Assembly (NCBI GenBank): GCA_017940445.1
Contig: JAGAYQ010000258.1
Span: 1-7,600 of the forward strand
Direction: 5' to 3'
Source: Pyramidobacter sp.
GTDB lineage: Bacteria > Synergistota > Synergistia > Synergistales > Dethiosulfovibrionaceae
Length of the DNA stretch: 7,600 bases
The notes beneath the pieces are model-generated. The model searched no databases. It worked only from the letters and a program-made list of their open reading frames with translations, and was not told the origin of the DNA. How positions within the stretch are numbered: position 1 is the stretch's first letter; each line of letters starts with the position of its first letter. Shown in pieces: positions 1 to 5,402 of the stretch. The translations under genes and the position numbers were made by a program.

Positions 1-216
1 CCTCCCAGCTACGATCCGAATCCTGAGCCCGGAGAGTCCGTATCGCCAGGAGTCTATGCCATGCCTCAGGGGCAAGGATTCCACCGCTTTGGATGCAAGT
101 TCATCCGCGACGGACACGGAAAGATGCGCCGCGGTCTGCTGTATATGACTTCTGAGGAAGCGCTGCACCGCGGCTATCGCCCCTGCCGCACCTGCTTCCC
201 CGGCGCGCGGTACTGA
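1..216 (+). CDS. C-terminal part of a small Cys/His-domain protein, truncated by window edge
   Basis: The reading frame is open from base 1 and ends at TGA 214-216, leaving 71 residues; the true start lies outside the window. The first 20 residues are Pro/Ser/Gly-rich, like a linker. The remainder is a compact domain with a putative metal-binding set: His28, Cys32 (H-x3-C), then Cys62 and Cys65 in PCRTC. The layout around it, VYAMPQGQGFHRFGC and later SEEALHRGYRPCRTCF, matches a small C-terminal module (YH...C...EA..GY.PC..C) that I recall on secreted nucleases and bacterial lipoproteins and that resembles an Ada-type zinc site. The complete gene at 485-865 ends in the same domain, so the two are tandem paralogues. 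Its function is unknown; zinc binding is inferred from residue spacing only. Confidence 0.75.
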   Translation, partial: PPSYDPNPEPGESVSPGVYAMPQGQGFHRFGCKFIRDGHGKMRRGLLYMTSEEALHRGYRPCRTCFPGARY

Positions 217-284
217 TGCGAAGCTGGTTGAAGTGCAAAAGCGGCCAGGCTGCTTAGCCTGTGTCTGATCTTCAGCTGTAATGA

Positions 285-320
285 AAGCGGAGCTGTTCCA
301 CATGGAACGGCTCCGCTTTT
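285..320 (+). terminator. Intrinsic terminator after the first small gene
   Basis: AAGCGGAGC-t-GTTCC pairs with GGAAC-g-GCTCCGCTT around the loop ACAT, and the transcript ends in TTTT. It closes the upstream gene about 70 nt after its stop. A shorter perfect hairpin, CAGGCT-gctt-AGCCTG at 246-261, lies between stop and terminator and has no T-run. Confidence 0.85.
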
Positions 321-394
321 GTCATTCTTATAGCAAAGAGCAAATCGCTATAATCAAGCCTTTTTGTAAAAAATTATCGAGTCTTTTGATACAT

Positions 395-423
395 TTGACA
401 AATGCTCCCTGCTTTGGTATAAA
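395..423 (+). promoter_or_regulatory. Sigma-70 promoter for the 485-865 gene
   Basis: TTGACA (395-400), a 17-bp spacer, and TATAAA (418-423) preceded by TGG, an extended -10 arrangement. The predicted start near 430 gives a leader of about 55 nt before the coding start. An inverted repeat TATAGC/GCTATA lies upstream at 329-352. Confidence 0.8.
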
Positions 424-484
424 CAACTCAGACCGGCTGCAGTTTCAAGTTTGAAAGCGCCGGCGAATTTCCGCTGAAAGAGAG

Positions 485-865
485 ATGTTGAACGTGAAGA
501 AGTCCACCCGCGTGCTCCTGTGTCTGGCTGTCCTGGCTGTCGTCCTGATCGGCGCGGCTGCGGCTATCGCCGCGTATGGTCCTGGCCCTGGGTACCACCA
601 TCGTCCCGGCCCGGGCTATCACTACGGCCCGCCTCCCGGACATCGTCCGCCGCCCCCGCCGCCTCCCGGCTACGGTCCGTATCCCGGACACCGTCCGCCG
701 CCTCCGCCCCCTCGTCCTGAGTGGGTCTGGGTCATGCCCGGCGGTCAGGCGTATCATCATCACTGGTGCAAGTTCGTCAGCGGCCTTCGCGGGCTGATCC
801 GGATCCCCCGCCATGAGGCGCGCCGCCGCGGCTATCGCCACTGCCGCACCTGCTTCCGTTACTAA
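485..865 (+). CDS. Exported Pro/Gly/His-rich small protein with C-terminal Cys/His domain
   Basis: 126 residues from ATG 485. A basic N-terminus (KKSTR) and a hydrophobic stretch at about 9-30 ending in AIAA form a signal peptide or single membrane anchor. Residues 31-78 are a low-complexity neck of Pro, Gly, His and Tyr, with a 16-residue (48-bp) repeated unit built on PGHRPPPPPP. Residues about 80-126 form the same domain as in the upstream gene: His91-93, Cys95, Cys120, Cys123. The AG-rich stretch GAGAG abuts ATG 485 but sits about 9 nt before GTG 494, so the real start may be GTG 494, giving the common signal-peptide opening M-KKS. It has its own promoter and terminator and so is probably monocistronic. 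I do not recognise a named family. A cell-envelope, metal-binding role is inference from the export signal and the H-x3-C...C-x2-C residues. Confidence 0.8.
   Translation: MLNVKKSTRVLLCLAVLAVVLIGAAAAIAAYGPGPGYHHRPGPGYHYGPPPGHRPPPPPPPGYGPYPGHRPPPPPPRPEWVWVMPGGQAYHHHWCKFVSGLRGLIRIPRHEARRRGYRHCRTCFRY
635..717 (+). repeat. 48-bp imperfect tandem repeat encoding PGHRPPPPPP units
   Basis: CCCGGACA recurs at 635 and 683, exactly 48 bp apart, followed each time by CGTCCGCCGCC-type proline codons; the second copy is incomplete. The period is a multiple of three, so copy-number change would lengthen or shorten the Pro/Gly neck without a frameshift. Confidence 0.65.
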
Positions 866-880
866 TTTTATCTCATAAAG

Positions 881-914
881 AAAAGCCGCCGAAGTTCACG
901 CTTCGGCGGCTTTT
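881..914. terminator. Bidirectional intrinsic terminator between convergent genes
   Basis: A ten-base-pair perfect stem, GCCGCCGAAG (885-894) with CTTCGGCGGC (901-910), loop TTCACG, flanked by AAAA on the left and TTTTT on the right. It can therefore end plus-strand transcription of the 485-865 gene and minus-strand transcription of the four-gene operon, whose last stop is at 919-921. Confidence 0.9.
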
Positions 915-918
915 TGTG

Positions 919-1926
919 TCATCGCGAAAAGATGCAGCGGTGTCCGGGGGTGCTGTAGCAGGCGTTGCACGACACACAGCGCGACGGCGCGCGGTCGCAG
1001 CTTTTCCAGCGGGCGGGCAGGGCAGGTTCGCGCACCAGCGGGCGCGAAAGCGACAGAAATTCGATCTGCGTCTCGTTCAGCAGACGCTCCATGCAGTCGA
1101 TGCTGCGATGCCCTCCGACGAGGATCACGGGGATCGAAAGCTGCCGGGCCAGCGGCGCGGCAAGGCCGCGGAAATACGCTTCGTTCACGCCGGCGCGAAT
1201 GCCTGGAACGGACGTGCCGTTGCCGCTGATCTCAACGGAGTCGAGACCGCTGCGCGCGCACAGAGCACAGACGGCGGCGCAGTCGTCAGGCGTCAGACCG
1301 CCGCGGATGAAGTCGCTGCCGTTGATCTTCATCGTCACATGCAGGGACGGCGCGCTCGCCTTGATCCCGCGCAAAATCTCGACGATCAGGCGGGCGCGAT
1401 TCTCGGCGCTGCCGCCGTACTCGTCGGTGCGATGATTGTACGCGGGGCTGATGAAGCGGCTCAGGAAAAATCCGTGTGCGGCGTGGATCTGCACGCCGTC
1501 GCAGCCGCTTTTTTCGGCCCGCACGGCGGCGGCAATGAAGCTGCCGCGCACGGCGGCGATGTCGGCCGCGCTCATGCTGTCGATCGTCATGTTTCGATGC
1601 GCGCCGTTGTACTCGCCCAGCGCCAGCTGGACGATGACGGGGCAGTCGTGCGCATGGATCAGCTTCGTCAGCCGCTGGTGCTCGGGGATCAGCTCGTCGC
1701 GCGACAGACGCGCCATGCCCTCAAAATAATGGTCGTCGTCCGCCACGGATGTGAAACCCGTGATGATGGCGCCGACGCCGCCTGCGGCAAGACGCTCATA
1801 CTGCGCGAAAAGCTCTTCACTCATATGCCCGTCCTCATCGGCAAGAGCTTCCCAGGTTGCCGAGCGGATCAGGCGGTTTTTCAGACGCAGTTTTCCGAGT
1901 GAGACAGGATCAAAGATCGTTTTCAT
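919..1926 (-). CDS. NADH:flavin oxidoreductase, Old Yellow Enzyme family
   Basis: 335 residues forming one FMN-binding TIM barrel. The N-terminus FDPVSLGKLRLKNRLIRSAT is typical of the family. The active-site segment IHAAHGFFLSRFISPAYNHR (147-166, with His148 and His151) is followed directly by TDEYGGS. EFLSLSRPLVREP (289-301) matches the C-terminal FMN-phosphate region. The tail carries Cys317, Cys320, Cys323 and Cys331 (CVSCNAC...GHRC). Longer homologues such as 2,4-dienoyl-CoA reductase use a related cysteine cluster for a 4Fe-4S centre and then have a second FAD/NAD domain, which is absent here. The expected chemistry is NAD(P)H-dependent reduction of activated C=C bonds or similar electrophiles; the substrate is unknown. 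AAGGAG sits 6 nt before the ATG and overlaps the preceding gene's stop, so it is the last gene of the operon and translationally close to the DsbA-like gene. Confidence 0.92.
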   Translation of the reverse strand: MKTIFDPVSLGKLRLKNRLIRSATWEALADEDGHMSEELFAQYERLAAGGVGAIITGFTSVADDDHYFEGMARLSRDELIPEHQRLTKLIHAHDCPVIVQLALGEYNGAHRNMTIDSMSAADIAAVRGSFIAAAVRAEKSGCDGVQIHAAHGFFLSRFISPAYNHRTDEYGGSAENRARLIVEILRGIKASAPSLHVTMKINGSDFIRGGLTPDDCAAVCALCARSGLDSVEISGNGTSVPGIRAGVNEAYFRGLAAPLARQLSIPVILVGGHRSIDCMERLLNETQIEFLSLSRPLVREPALPARWKSCDRAPSRCVSCNACYSTPGHRCIFSR

Positions 1927-1936
1927 TTTTTCTCCT

Positions 1937-2164
1937 TTATTTATCGTTTACCTGAATGAACCAGCCGCGGGGGACTTCGACGATCGAGAGTTCTCCGCGT
2001 TCCTCGAGAGCGCGCGCCGCATCGCGGGCCTGCGCTTCGTCCAGTGCAAAAGCGGCGCGCAGCTCCTGCGACGACATCAGCGGATGCCAGTGAAGCAGCG
2101 CCGAAAGTGCTTCCGGTGAAAAGGCCGGCTTTTGCGAAACGACAGCACCATTGCTGATGCGCAT
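1937..2164 (-). CDS. Detached C-terminus of the DsbA-like protein, winged-helix-like
   Basis: 75 residues from ATG 2164, which falls at the edge of the duplicated 20-bp unit. It is not likely to be an original gene: it continues the DsbA-like protein if one repeat unit is removed, and no good Shine-Dalgarno sequence precedes its ATG. Residues about 15-75 look like a small winged helix: helix FSPEALSALLHW, helix SSQELRAAFAL, long helix DEAQARDAARALEERGEL, then a wing-like hairpin SIVEVPRGWFIQV. The frame has no internal stop and its stop codon overlaps the OYE ribosome binding site. It could be expressed by reinitiation or coupling, since the upstream frame overlaps it down to 2077, but this cannot be told from sequence. 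Confidence 0.55.
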   Translation of the reverse strand: MRISNGAVVSQKPAFSPEALSALLHWHPLMSSQELRAAFALDEAQARDAARALEERGELSIVEVPRGWFIQVNDK

Positions 2165-2823
2165 GATTGCTTGGGCGTGCGCGTGATCGCTTGGGCGTGC
2201 TCGTGAAAATTGCCCATTCCCGACAGCATCATCGCGCTGTTGCCGTATTGAACGAGCGTCGCCGGCAGCGAATGCACGCCCAGAGACGCGGTGAAGCGCA
2301 GATCGCGCTCCAGCGCCTCGCGCGTCTTGGCGCTGCCGAGTGCGCGCGAGAATAACTCCGTGTCCAGCCCTGTCAGGGCGGCGACGCGGATCAGCTCATC
2401 GCGCTTCGTTGCCGGCCGTGTCTCGACGACGACGGCATAGCGCAGACGATAGAGGAAACGCTCCGCCTTATCGGGCGCGATCAGCTGCGCTGCCTTGAAT
2501 GCCAGATTGAGCGGCAGCGAAGAGGGCCGGTCGGGTGCGAACAGCGCGAAGCCGTCCATCAGGATCGGCAGTCCGCCGATGGCCTCCTCGCTCTGATAGA
2601 TGCGCGCCAGCCGCGCGTTGTAGAGCCGAAAGCGCTCTTCCGGCGTCCGTGAGCGCTCCTGCGCCGTCATGAAGTCGTGAGCGTCGCGCACCAGCAGCGC
2701 CATCACAGTGCGGAACTCGATCTGCGCTCCAAGGTGCGTCTCCAGCTGCCTTAGCACCGGCTCGTGCTCATACGACAGGCCCATCATCGGGTCGGTGAAC
2801 GTGGTCAGAACGATGCGTTCCAT
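2077..2823 (-). CDS. DsbA-like thioredoxin-fold protein lacking CxxC (5' part, frameshifted C-terminus)
   Basis: As it stands this frame codes for 248 residues, the last 35 or so being out-of-frame sequence rich in Arg, Lys and Phe. The opening strand and helix FTDPMMGLSYEHEPVLRQLE (9-28) is where DsbA/FrnE-like proteins carry D-P-x-C-x-x-C; here the positions are Met, Met, Gly, Leu, Ser and no cysteine is present. A helical insert follows (about 45-165), then LGVHSLPATLV (181-191), which matches the cis-proline loop of this fold (usually GVxGTPT). Without active cysteines it is unlikely to be a disulfide oxidoreductase; it may bind a thiol adduct or act as a chaperone or adaptor, as SpxH-type proteins do. 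No signal peptide is visible, so it is probably cytoplasmic. The frame is open upstream to 2937, but the Shine-Dalgarno sequence and family alignment support the start at 2823. Confidence 0.7.
   Translation of the reverse strand: MERIVLTTFTDPMMGLSYEHEPVLRQLETHLGAQIEFRTVMALLVRDAHDFMTAQERSRTPEERFRLYNARLARIYQSEEAIGGLPILMDGFALFAPDRPSSLPLNLAFKAAQLIAPDKAERFLYRLRYAVVVETRPATKRDELIRVAALTGLDTELFSRALGSAKTREALERDLRFTASLGVHSLPATLVQYGNSAMMLSGMGNFHEHAQAITRTPKQSCASAMVLSFRKSRPFHRKHFRRCFTGIR
2164..2203. repeat. 20-bp imperfect tandem duplication inside the DsbA-like gene
   Basis: Copy one is 2164-2183 and copy two 2184-2203, identical at 18 of 20 positions (differences at 2168/2188 and 2181/2201), with a shared perfect core GCTTGGGCGTGC. 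Twenty is not a multiple of three, so the extra copy shifts the reading frame of the minus-strand gene. Confidence 0.9.
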
Positions 2824-2830
2824 GTGGGCC

Positions 2831-3190
2831 TCAGCGCAGCCGGGCGATGTCGAACGCGGCGCAGCCGGCGCTCCATACGCCGATGTCGCCGAATCTGATA
2901 AAGACGTTTTCCGGCGGCACGCCGAGCACGTCGTCAAACGCCCGCGATACGGCCGCAGCGAAGCGGTCGAAGCCGACGTGATCTTCGCTGCCGAAGAAAT
3001 CCGCGCTGATCAGGGCTGCCGGCGCCTCTGCCCCGCGCAGATACAGACGGCAGGGCGGCTCGAAGCAGAGCAGCAGCGACGCCTCGCTCTTGCCGGGAAC
3101 GAGAGAAACGGCCTGGCCGATGCGGCTTTTCAGAGCCAGCTCCTGCTCGCGGCTCATCGCCGCGCTGGTGCGAACGGTGACGAACGGCAT
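2831..3190 (-). CDS. MIF/phenylpyruvate tautomerase-like protein
   Basis: 119 residues from ATG 3190. The start was chosen because it places proline directly after the initiator Met, the catalytic N-terminal Pro of the tautomerase superfamily once Met is removed. It is preceded by GGAGGGGG at proper spacing and overlaps the hydrolase stop as TGATG. A longer frame from 3205 would bury this proline. MPFVTVRTS aligns with MPMFIVNTN of MIF; Lys34 (in VPGKSE) corresponds to MIF Lys32; and LGVPPENVFIRFGDIGVW matches the MIF [20 protein letters not shown] region. Family members catalyse keto-enol tautomerisation on a trimer. The physiological substrate here is unknown, but the coupled hydrolase and ene-reductase suggest work on an unsaturated or oxo compound. 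It is cytoplasmic, with no signal peptide. Confidence 0.85.
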   Translation of the reverse strand: MPFVTVRTSAAMSREQELALKSRIGQAVSLVPGKSEASLLLCFEPPCRLYLRGAEAPAALISADFFGSEDHVGFDRFAAAVSRAFDDVLGVPPENVFIRFGDIGVWSAGCAAFDIARLR

Positions 3191-4047
3191 CAGTTCCCCC
3201 TCCATTCCTTCATCAGCGAAAGCAGCGCCTCGGCTGTTTCGCGGTGCTTCATCTGATACGTGTGGCCTGTCTTTTCGATGAAGATCATTTTGTTTTGCGC
3301 GGCCGTGGGCATGTGGTCGTTGACGTTGTGCAGAAAACGCGCCGGATCGCCTCCGGCGAAGTTGTCATACGTGCCGATCAGCAGCGCGCCGCTGTGCGTT
3401 ATGCCCTTCGCCACCGAAAAATCGCCGGCGGGGTCGGTGTGCGCGTTGTCGAGATAGCCCGAAAAAAGCCAGTCGTGAGCCGTGTCGGCGATGCACTCCA
3501 CCCAGCCCATGAACGGAAAGGGCAGCGTCTCGTTCCCGCGTCCCTGTTCCACATAGAACTTCACGGTTTCCTTTTCGCGCTTCGACACGCCGCTCATCAT
3601 AAAGCTCAGATTGGCCGGACTGAGCCGCACGAATTTTTCAACCGGCCCCTCGTGGTGCCGCGACAGGTAATACATCACTTTGTTTGCCCCCAGCGAGTGC
3701 CCCGACAGGAAGACGTGCTTGTAGCCTGCGTCCTGGGCCCAGTCCAGATACGCCTCGATATCCTCGTCGGTGTACGAAAAACGCTCGTTCCACGAGCCGA
3801 TCAGCTCGCGCTCGCCCGTGCGCGCATTGACCGTCGGGATCTGCCCGAAGGCATCGTTCGTCTGCGCGTAGACGAAATCGAAGCCTCCCGAGTTCAGCTC
3901 TGCCCCGAAATCGTAATAAAACGGATTGGAGTAGAAATTCCCATGGATGCCGGTGATGTTCACCAGCACCGTATCCGCCTCCGGCGCGTCGAACAGCGCG
4001 CCGTTCAGCACGCTGCCGCGCCGCGTGGCGACGTTCAGCTTTTTCAT
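3190..4047 (-). CDS. Alpha/beta-hydrolase fold protein
   Basis: 285 residues from ATG 4047. An ATG six bases upstream (4053) is in frame, but GGAG lies only 2 nt before it and 8 nt before ATG 4047, so the latter is preferred. Numbering from 4053, the nucleophile elbow is GHSLGA with Ser120; the acid is probably Asp230 (IGTYDNF) or Asp236; the base is His264 (EKTGHTY). An early VNITGIHGNFYSNPFYYDFG segment supplies the oxyanion region, and YTDEDIEAYLDWAQDAGYKHVFLSGH is the usual helix-strand leading to the nucleophile. The pattern resembles the DUF1749/UPF0613-like hydrolases, some of which act on siderophore or other esters. No signal peptide is visible, so it is cytoplasmic. It is the first gene of the four-gene operon, downstream of the ArsR gene's terminator, and overlaps the tautomerase start by one base. 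The substrate cannot be assigned. Confidence 0.88.
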   Translation of the reverse strand: MKKLNVATRRGSVLNGALFDAPEADTVLVNITGIHGNFYSNPFYYDFGAELNSGGFDFVYAQTNDAFGQIPTVNARTGERELIGSWNERFSYTDEDIEAYLDWAQDAGYKHVFLSGHSLGANKVMYYLSRHHEGPVEKFVRLSPANLSFMMSGVSKREKETVKFYVEQGRGNETLPFPFMGWVECIADTAHDWLFSGYLDNAHTDPAGDFSVAKGITHSGALLIGTYDNFAGGDPARFLHNVNDHMPTAAQNKMIFIEKTGHTYQMKHRETAEALLSLMKEWRGN

Positions 4048-4088
4048 CCTCATCGCTCCCTTTGCGGACTTTGCGAACCGTCTTTTCT

Positions 4089-4125
4089 ACAATACTACAT
4101 TTCTAAAAAGATAGATATATTGTCC
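4089..4125 (-). promoter_or_regulatory. Probable promoter/operator region of the hydrolase operon
   Basis: This AT-rich stretch lies between the ArsR gene's terminator and the hydrolase start. On the minus strand TATTGT (4094-4089) could serve as -10 with a weak TATCTA-like -35 17 bp upstream. The plus-strand run AAAAG-ATA-GATAT...GTC (4106-4124) resembles part of the candidate operator in the ArsR promoter, AAAAG-TT-GAGATAT-GTC (4518-4533). Promoter assignment is weak; position and base composition are the main support. Confidence 0.35.
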
Positions 4126-4128
4126 CCG

Positions 4129-4157
4129 AAAAAACAGGCACGGTATTCCCGCGCCTG
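4129..4157 (-). terminator. Intrinsic terminator of the ArsR-family gene
   Basis: On the minus strand CAGGCGCGG pairs with CCGTGCCTG (one G-U pair) around GAATA, followed directly by TTTTTT. It starts a few bases past the ArsR gene's stop at 4164 and separates that transcript from the hydrolase operon. Confidence 0.85.
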
Positions 4158-4163
4158 ATGACA

Positions 4164-4478
4164 CTACAGTTCGGAACCGATGAACGCCGCCAGACGGGCG
4201 ATCATCTCCTCGTTGCGGCGGTAATACGTCCACTTGCCGTGCCGCTCGGACAGCAGCAGACCGGCGCGCTGGAGCAGATCGAGGTAGTTCGATACCGTCG
4301 ACTGCGAGATGCCCGCCTTCGCCTGGATGCTGCTGACGCAGACGCCGCCTTTCAGGTCGACCGGCTCGTTCAGGCAGCCGCCCTGCGGAGGAAAGTTCTC
4401 CTGCGGGGCTTTCAGCCATTTCAGGATGTTCAGCCGCGTCTCGTTCGACAGCGCTTTGCAGATCTCGATCAGGTCCAT
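4164..4478 (-). CDS. ArsR-family winged-helix transcriptional repressor
   Basis: 104 residues. ICKALSNETRLNILKWL (6-22) is the classic opening of ArsR/SmtB proteins. SSIQAKAGISQSTVSNYLDLLQRAGLL (49-75) contains the recognition helix (about 57-71), and SERHGKWTYYRRN (77-89) is the wing. Three cysteines (7, 35, 47) are present, with 35 and 47 flanking an unusual 25-residue Gly/Pro-rich insertion between the first two helices. The standard arsenic CxCxxC signature is absent, so metal sensing is possible but not shown; a thiol or electrophile signal is an alternative. GGAGG lies 7 nt before the ATG. The gene has its own promoter, which carries a palindrome, and its own terminator, so autorepression is likely. 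The adjacent hydrolase operon is the obvious candidate target. Confidence 0.9.
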   Translation of the reverse strand: MDLIEICKALSNETRLNILKWLKAPQENFPPQGGCLNEPVDLKGGVCVSSIQAKAGISQSTVSNYLDLLQRAGLLLSERHGKWTYYRRNEEMIARLAAFIGSEL

Positions 4479-4508
4479 CGCGGTCCCTCCTTCAGGGGTG
4501 ATGAGGTT

Positions 4509-4536
4509 ATTATATCGAAAAGTTGAGATATGTCAA
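4509..4536 (-). promoter_or_regulatory. Near-perfect promoter of the ArsR gene with embedded operator-like palindrome
   Basis: On the minus strand TTGACA (4536-4531), 16 bp, TATAAT (4514-4509): both hexamers are perfect consensus. Within it ATATC (4512-4516) and GATAT (4527-4531) form an inverted repeat with a 10-bp spacer that overlaps the -10 and the edge of the -35. A dimeric repressor bound there would block RNA polymerase, consistent with autoregulation. Confidence 0.8.
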
Positions 4537-4547
4537 TGTGTCACCGG

Positions 4548-4587
4548 CAAAAAAATGCCAGCCGCCCGGACGCATCCGCGCGGCTGG
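4548..4587 (-). terminator. Intrinsic terminator of the TSUP permease gene
   Basis: On the minus strand CCAGCCGC (4587-4580) pairs with GCGGCTGG (4565-4558), extended by an inner CGG/CCG, followed by CATTTTTTT. It sits about 8 nt past the permease stop and immediately before the ArsR promoter. Confidence 0.85.
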
Positions 4588-4594
4588 TTCTGTA

Positions 4595-5320
4595 TCATTT
4601 TGTGAAGAGCAGCAGACCGGAGACGATCAGATAGCCGTACACGACTTTGCGCAGCTTTTTCTGATCGAGGCGGTGGAAGATCTTGCCGCCGATCCAGGTG
4701 CCGATGAGCAGCGCCGCCAGCAGCAGCGCGTAGAGGCGCATCGTCTGCGCCGTGAACACGCCCGTGCGCCAGCGCATGAACGTCGTCATCAGCGAGTTGA
4801 CGCAGAAGTGCGCGTTCAGCGTGGAGCGGTACTCGTCGTTGCTGTCGGCCACGCCGATGAGGTAAAGCGCCATGGGCGGGCCGCCGACGGCGAACAGGCC
4901 CGACGTGACGCCCGAGATCGCGCCGGCGATCACGCCGTTGCGCAGCGTCGGCCGGATGCGGATGCGGTCGCTGAAAAACAGTGAGTACACGCCCAGGGCT
5001 ATCAGCACGCCGCCGAGCAGGTGCAGCATCAGCCGGTCGGCGGCGCGGGCGCTCAGCCAGACGAAGAAGCCGGAGAGGATGACGCTCGTGACCGTGCAGG
5101 GCCAGACCTTGCGCCAGTTCACGTATCTCCAGCCGCTCACGGCCACCATCACGGCCGTGGTCGATCCGCACAGTCCGGCAAGCGCCACCGCCTGCGCATA
5201 AGGAAGAAGATACGGCAGCAGCGACATGTTCAGCGGTCCGTATCCGAAGCCGCACACTGCCTGGACGACCGATCCCAGCAGGCTGACGGCGAAAGCTCCG
5301 GCGAAAATATATGACGACAT
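4595..5320 (-). CDS. TSUP (TauE/SafE) family membrane transporter
   Basis: 241 residues, almost wholly hydrophobic, with seven to eight membrane segments (about 5-27, 43-62, 74-90, 99-116, 127-150, 166-186, 194-214, 225-240). The two half-repeats carry the family signatures: GSVVQAVCGFGYGPLNMSLL (16-35) and ISGVTSGLFAVGGPPMALYL (135-154). TSUP proteins move small anions such as sulfite, sulfoacetate, taurine-derived organosulfonates or other carboxylates across the inner membrane; the substrate here cannot be told from sequence. GAGGAG lies about 9 nt before the ATG. It has its own promoter and terminator, so it is probably monocistronic, although the ArsR gene follows on the same strand. Confidence 0.92.
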   Translation of the reverse strand: MSSYIFAGAFAVSLLGSVVQAVCGFGYGPLNMSLLPYLLPYAQAVALAGLCGSTTAVMVAVSGWRYVNWRKVWPCTVTSVILSGFFVWLSARAADRLMLHLLGGVLIALGVYSLFFSDRIRIRPTLRNGVIAGAISGVTSGLFAVGGPPMALYLIGVADSNDEYRSTLNAHFCVNSLMTTFMRWRTGVFTAQTMRLYALLLAALLIGTWIGGKIFHRLDQKKLRKVVYGYLIVSGLLLFTK

Positions 5321-5359
5321 CAGAAATCACTCCTCGCAAATCGTCGCAAAAACGTCATC

Positions 5360-5388
5360 ATTTTACGCCTATTCCGTTTTCGCGGCAA
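5360..5388 (-). promoter_or_regulatory. Promoter of the TSUP permease gene
   Basis: On the minus strand TTGCCG (5388-5383), a 17-bp spacer, TAAAAT (5365-5360). It gives a leader of about 35 nt. It lies back to back with the queT promoter, so this is a divergent promoter region. Confidence 0.65.
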
Positions 5389-5402
5389 GTGCGTTTGAGC
5401 GG

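Larger units (their letters stand above)
1937..2823 (-). pseudogene. DsbA-like (thioredoxin-fold) gene split by a 20-bp duplication frameshift
   Basis: The gene lies between the tautomerase and OYE genes and is read in two frames. An N-terminal frame runs from ATG 2823 and leaves its natural frame after residue 213, at an imperfect 20-bp tandem duplication (2164-2203). The native C-terminus continues in another frame to TAA 1937-1939. Removing 20 bp gives 867 bp, exactly 288 codons plus stop, and reads smoothly through the junction as GNFHEHAQAI then MRISNGAVV. This is strong internal evidence that the duplication broke, or could switch, one gene. The intact product would be a DsbA/FrnE-type thioredoxin-fold protein with a winged-helix-like tail. 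GAGG sits 4 nt before the ATG, and the start is 7 nt past the tautomerase stop. Open questions are whether the break is fixed, phase-variable or a sequencing artefact. Confidence 0.72.

Noticed and set aside
916..1902. Long plus-strand open frame opposite the OYE gene (328 codons)
   Set aside because: It is antisense to a gene with clear OYE motifs, its composition is Ala/Arg/His-rich as expected for a complementary-strand frame in GC-rich DNA, and it lacks a recognisable domain.
2824..2937. N-terminal extension of the DsbA-like gene from 2937
   Set aside because: It overlaps the tautomerase C-terminus and gives a low-complexity Ser/Ala/Arg peptide; ATG 2823 has a Shine-Dalgarno sequence and matches the fold's first strand.
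5021..5314. CRISPR array or other regular spaced repeats anywhere in the window
   Set aside because: No direct repeats with regular unique spacers were seen; the only tandem repeats are the 48-bp coding unit and the 20-bp duplication.
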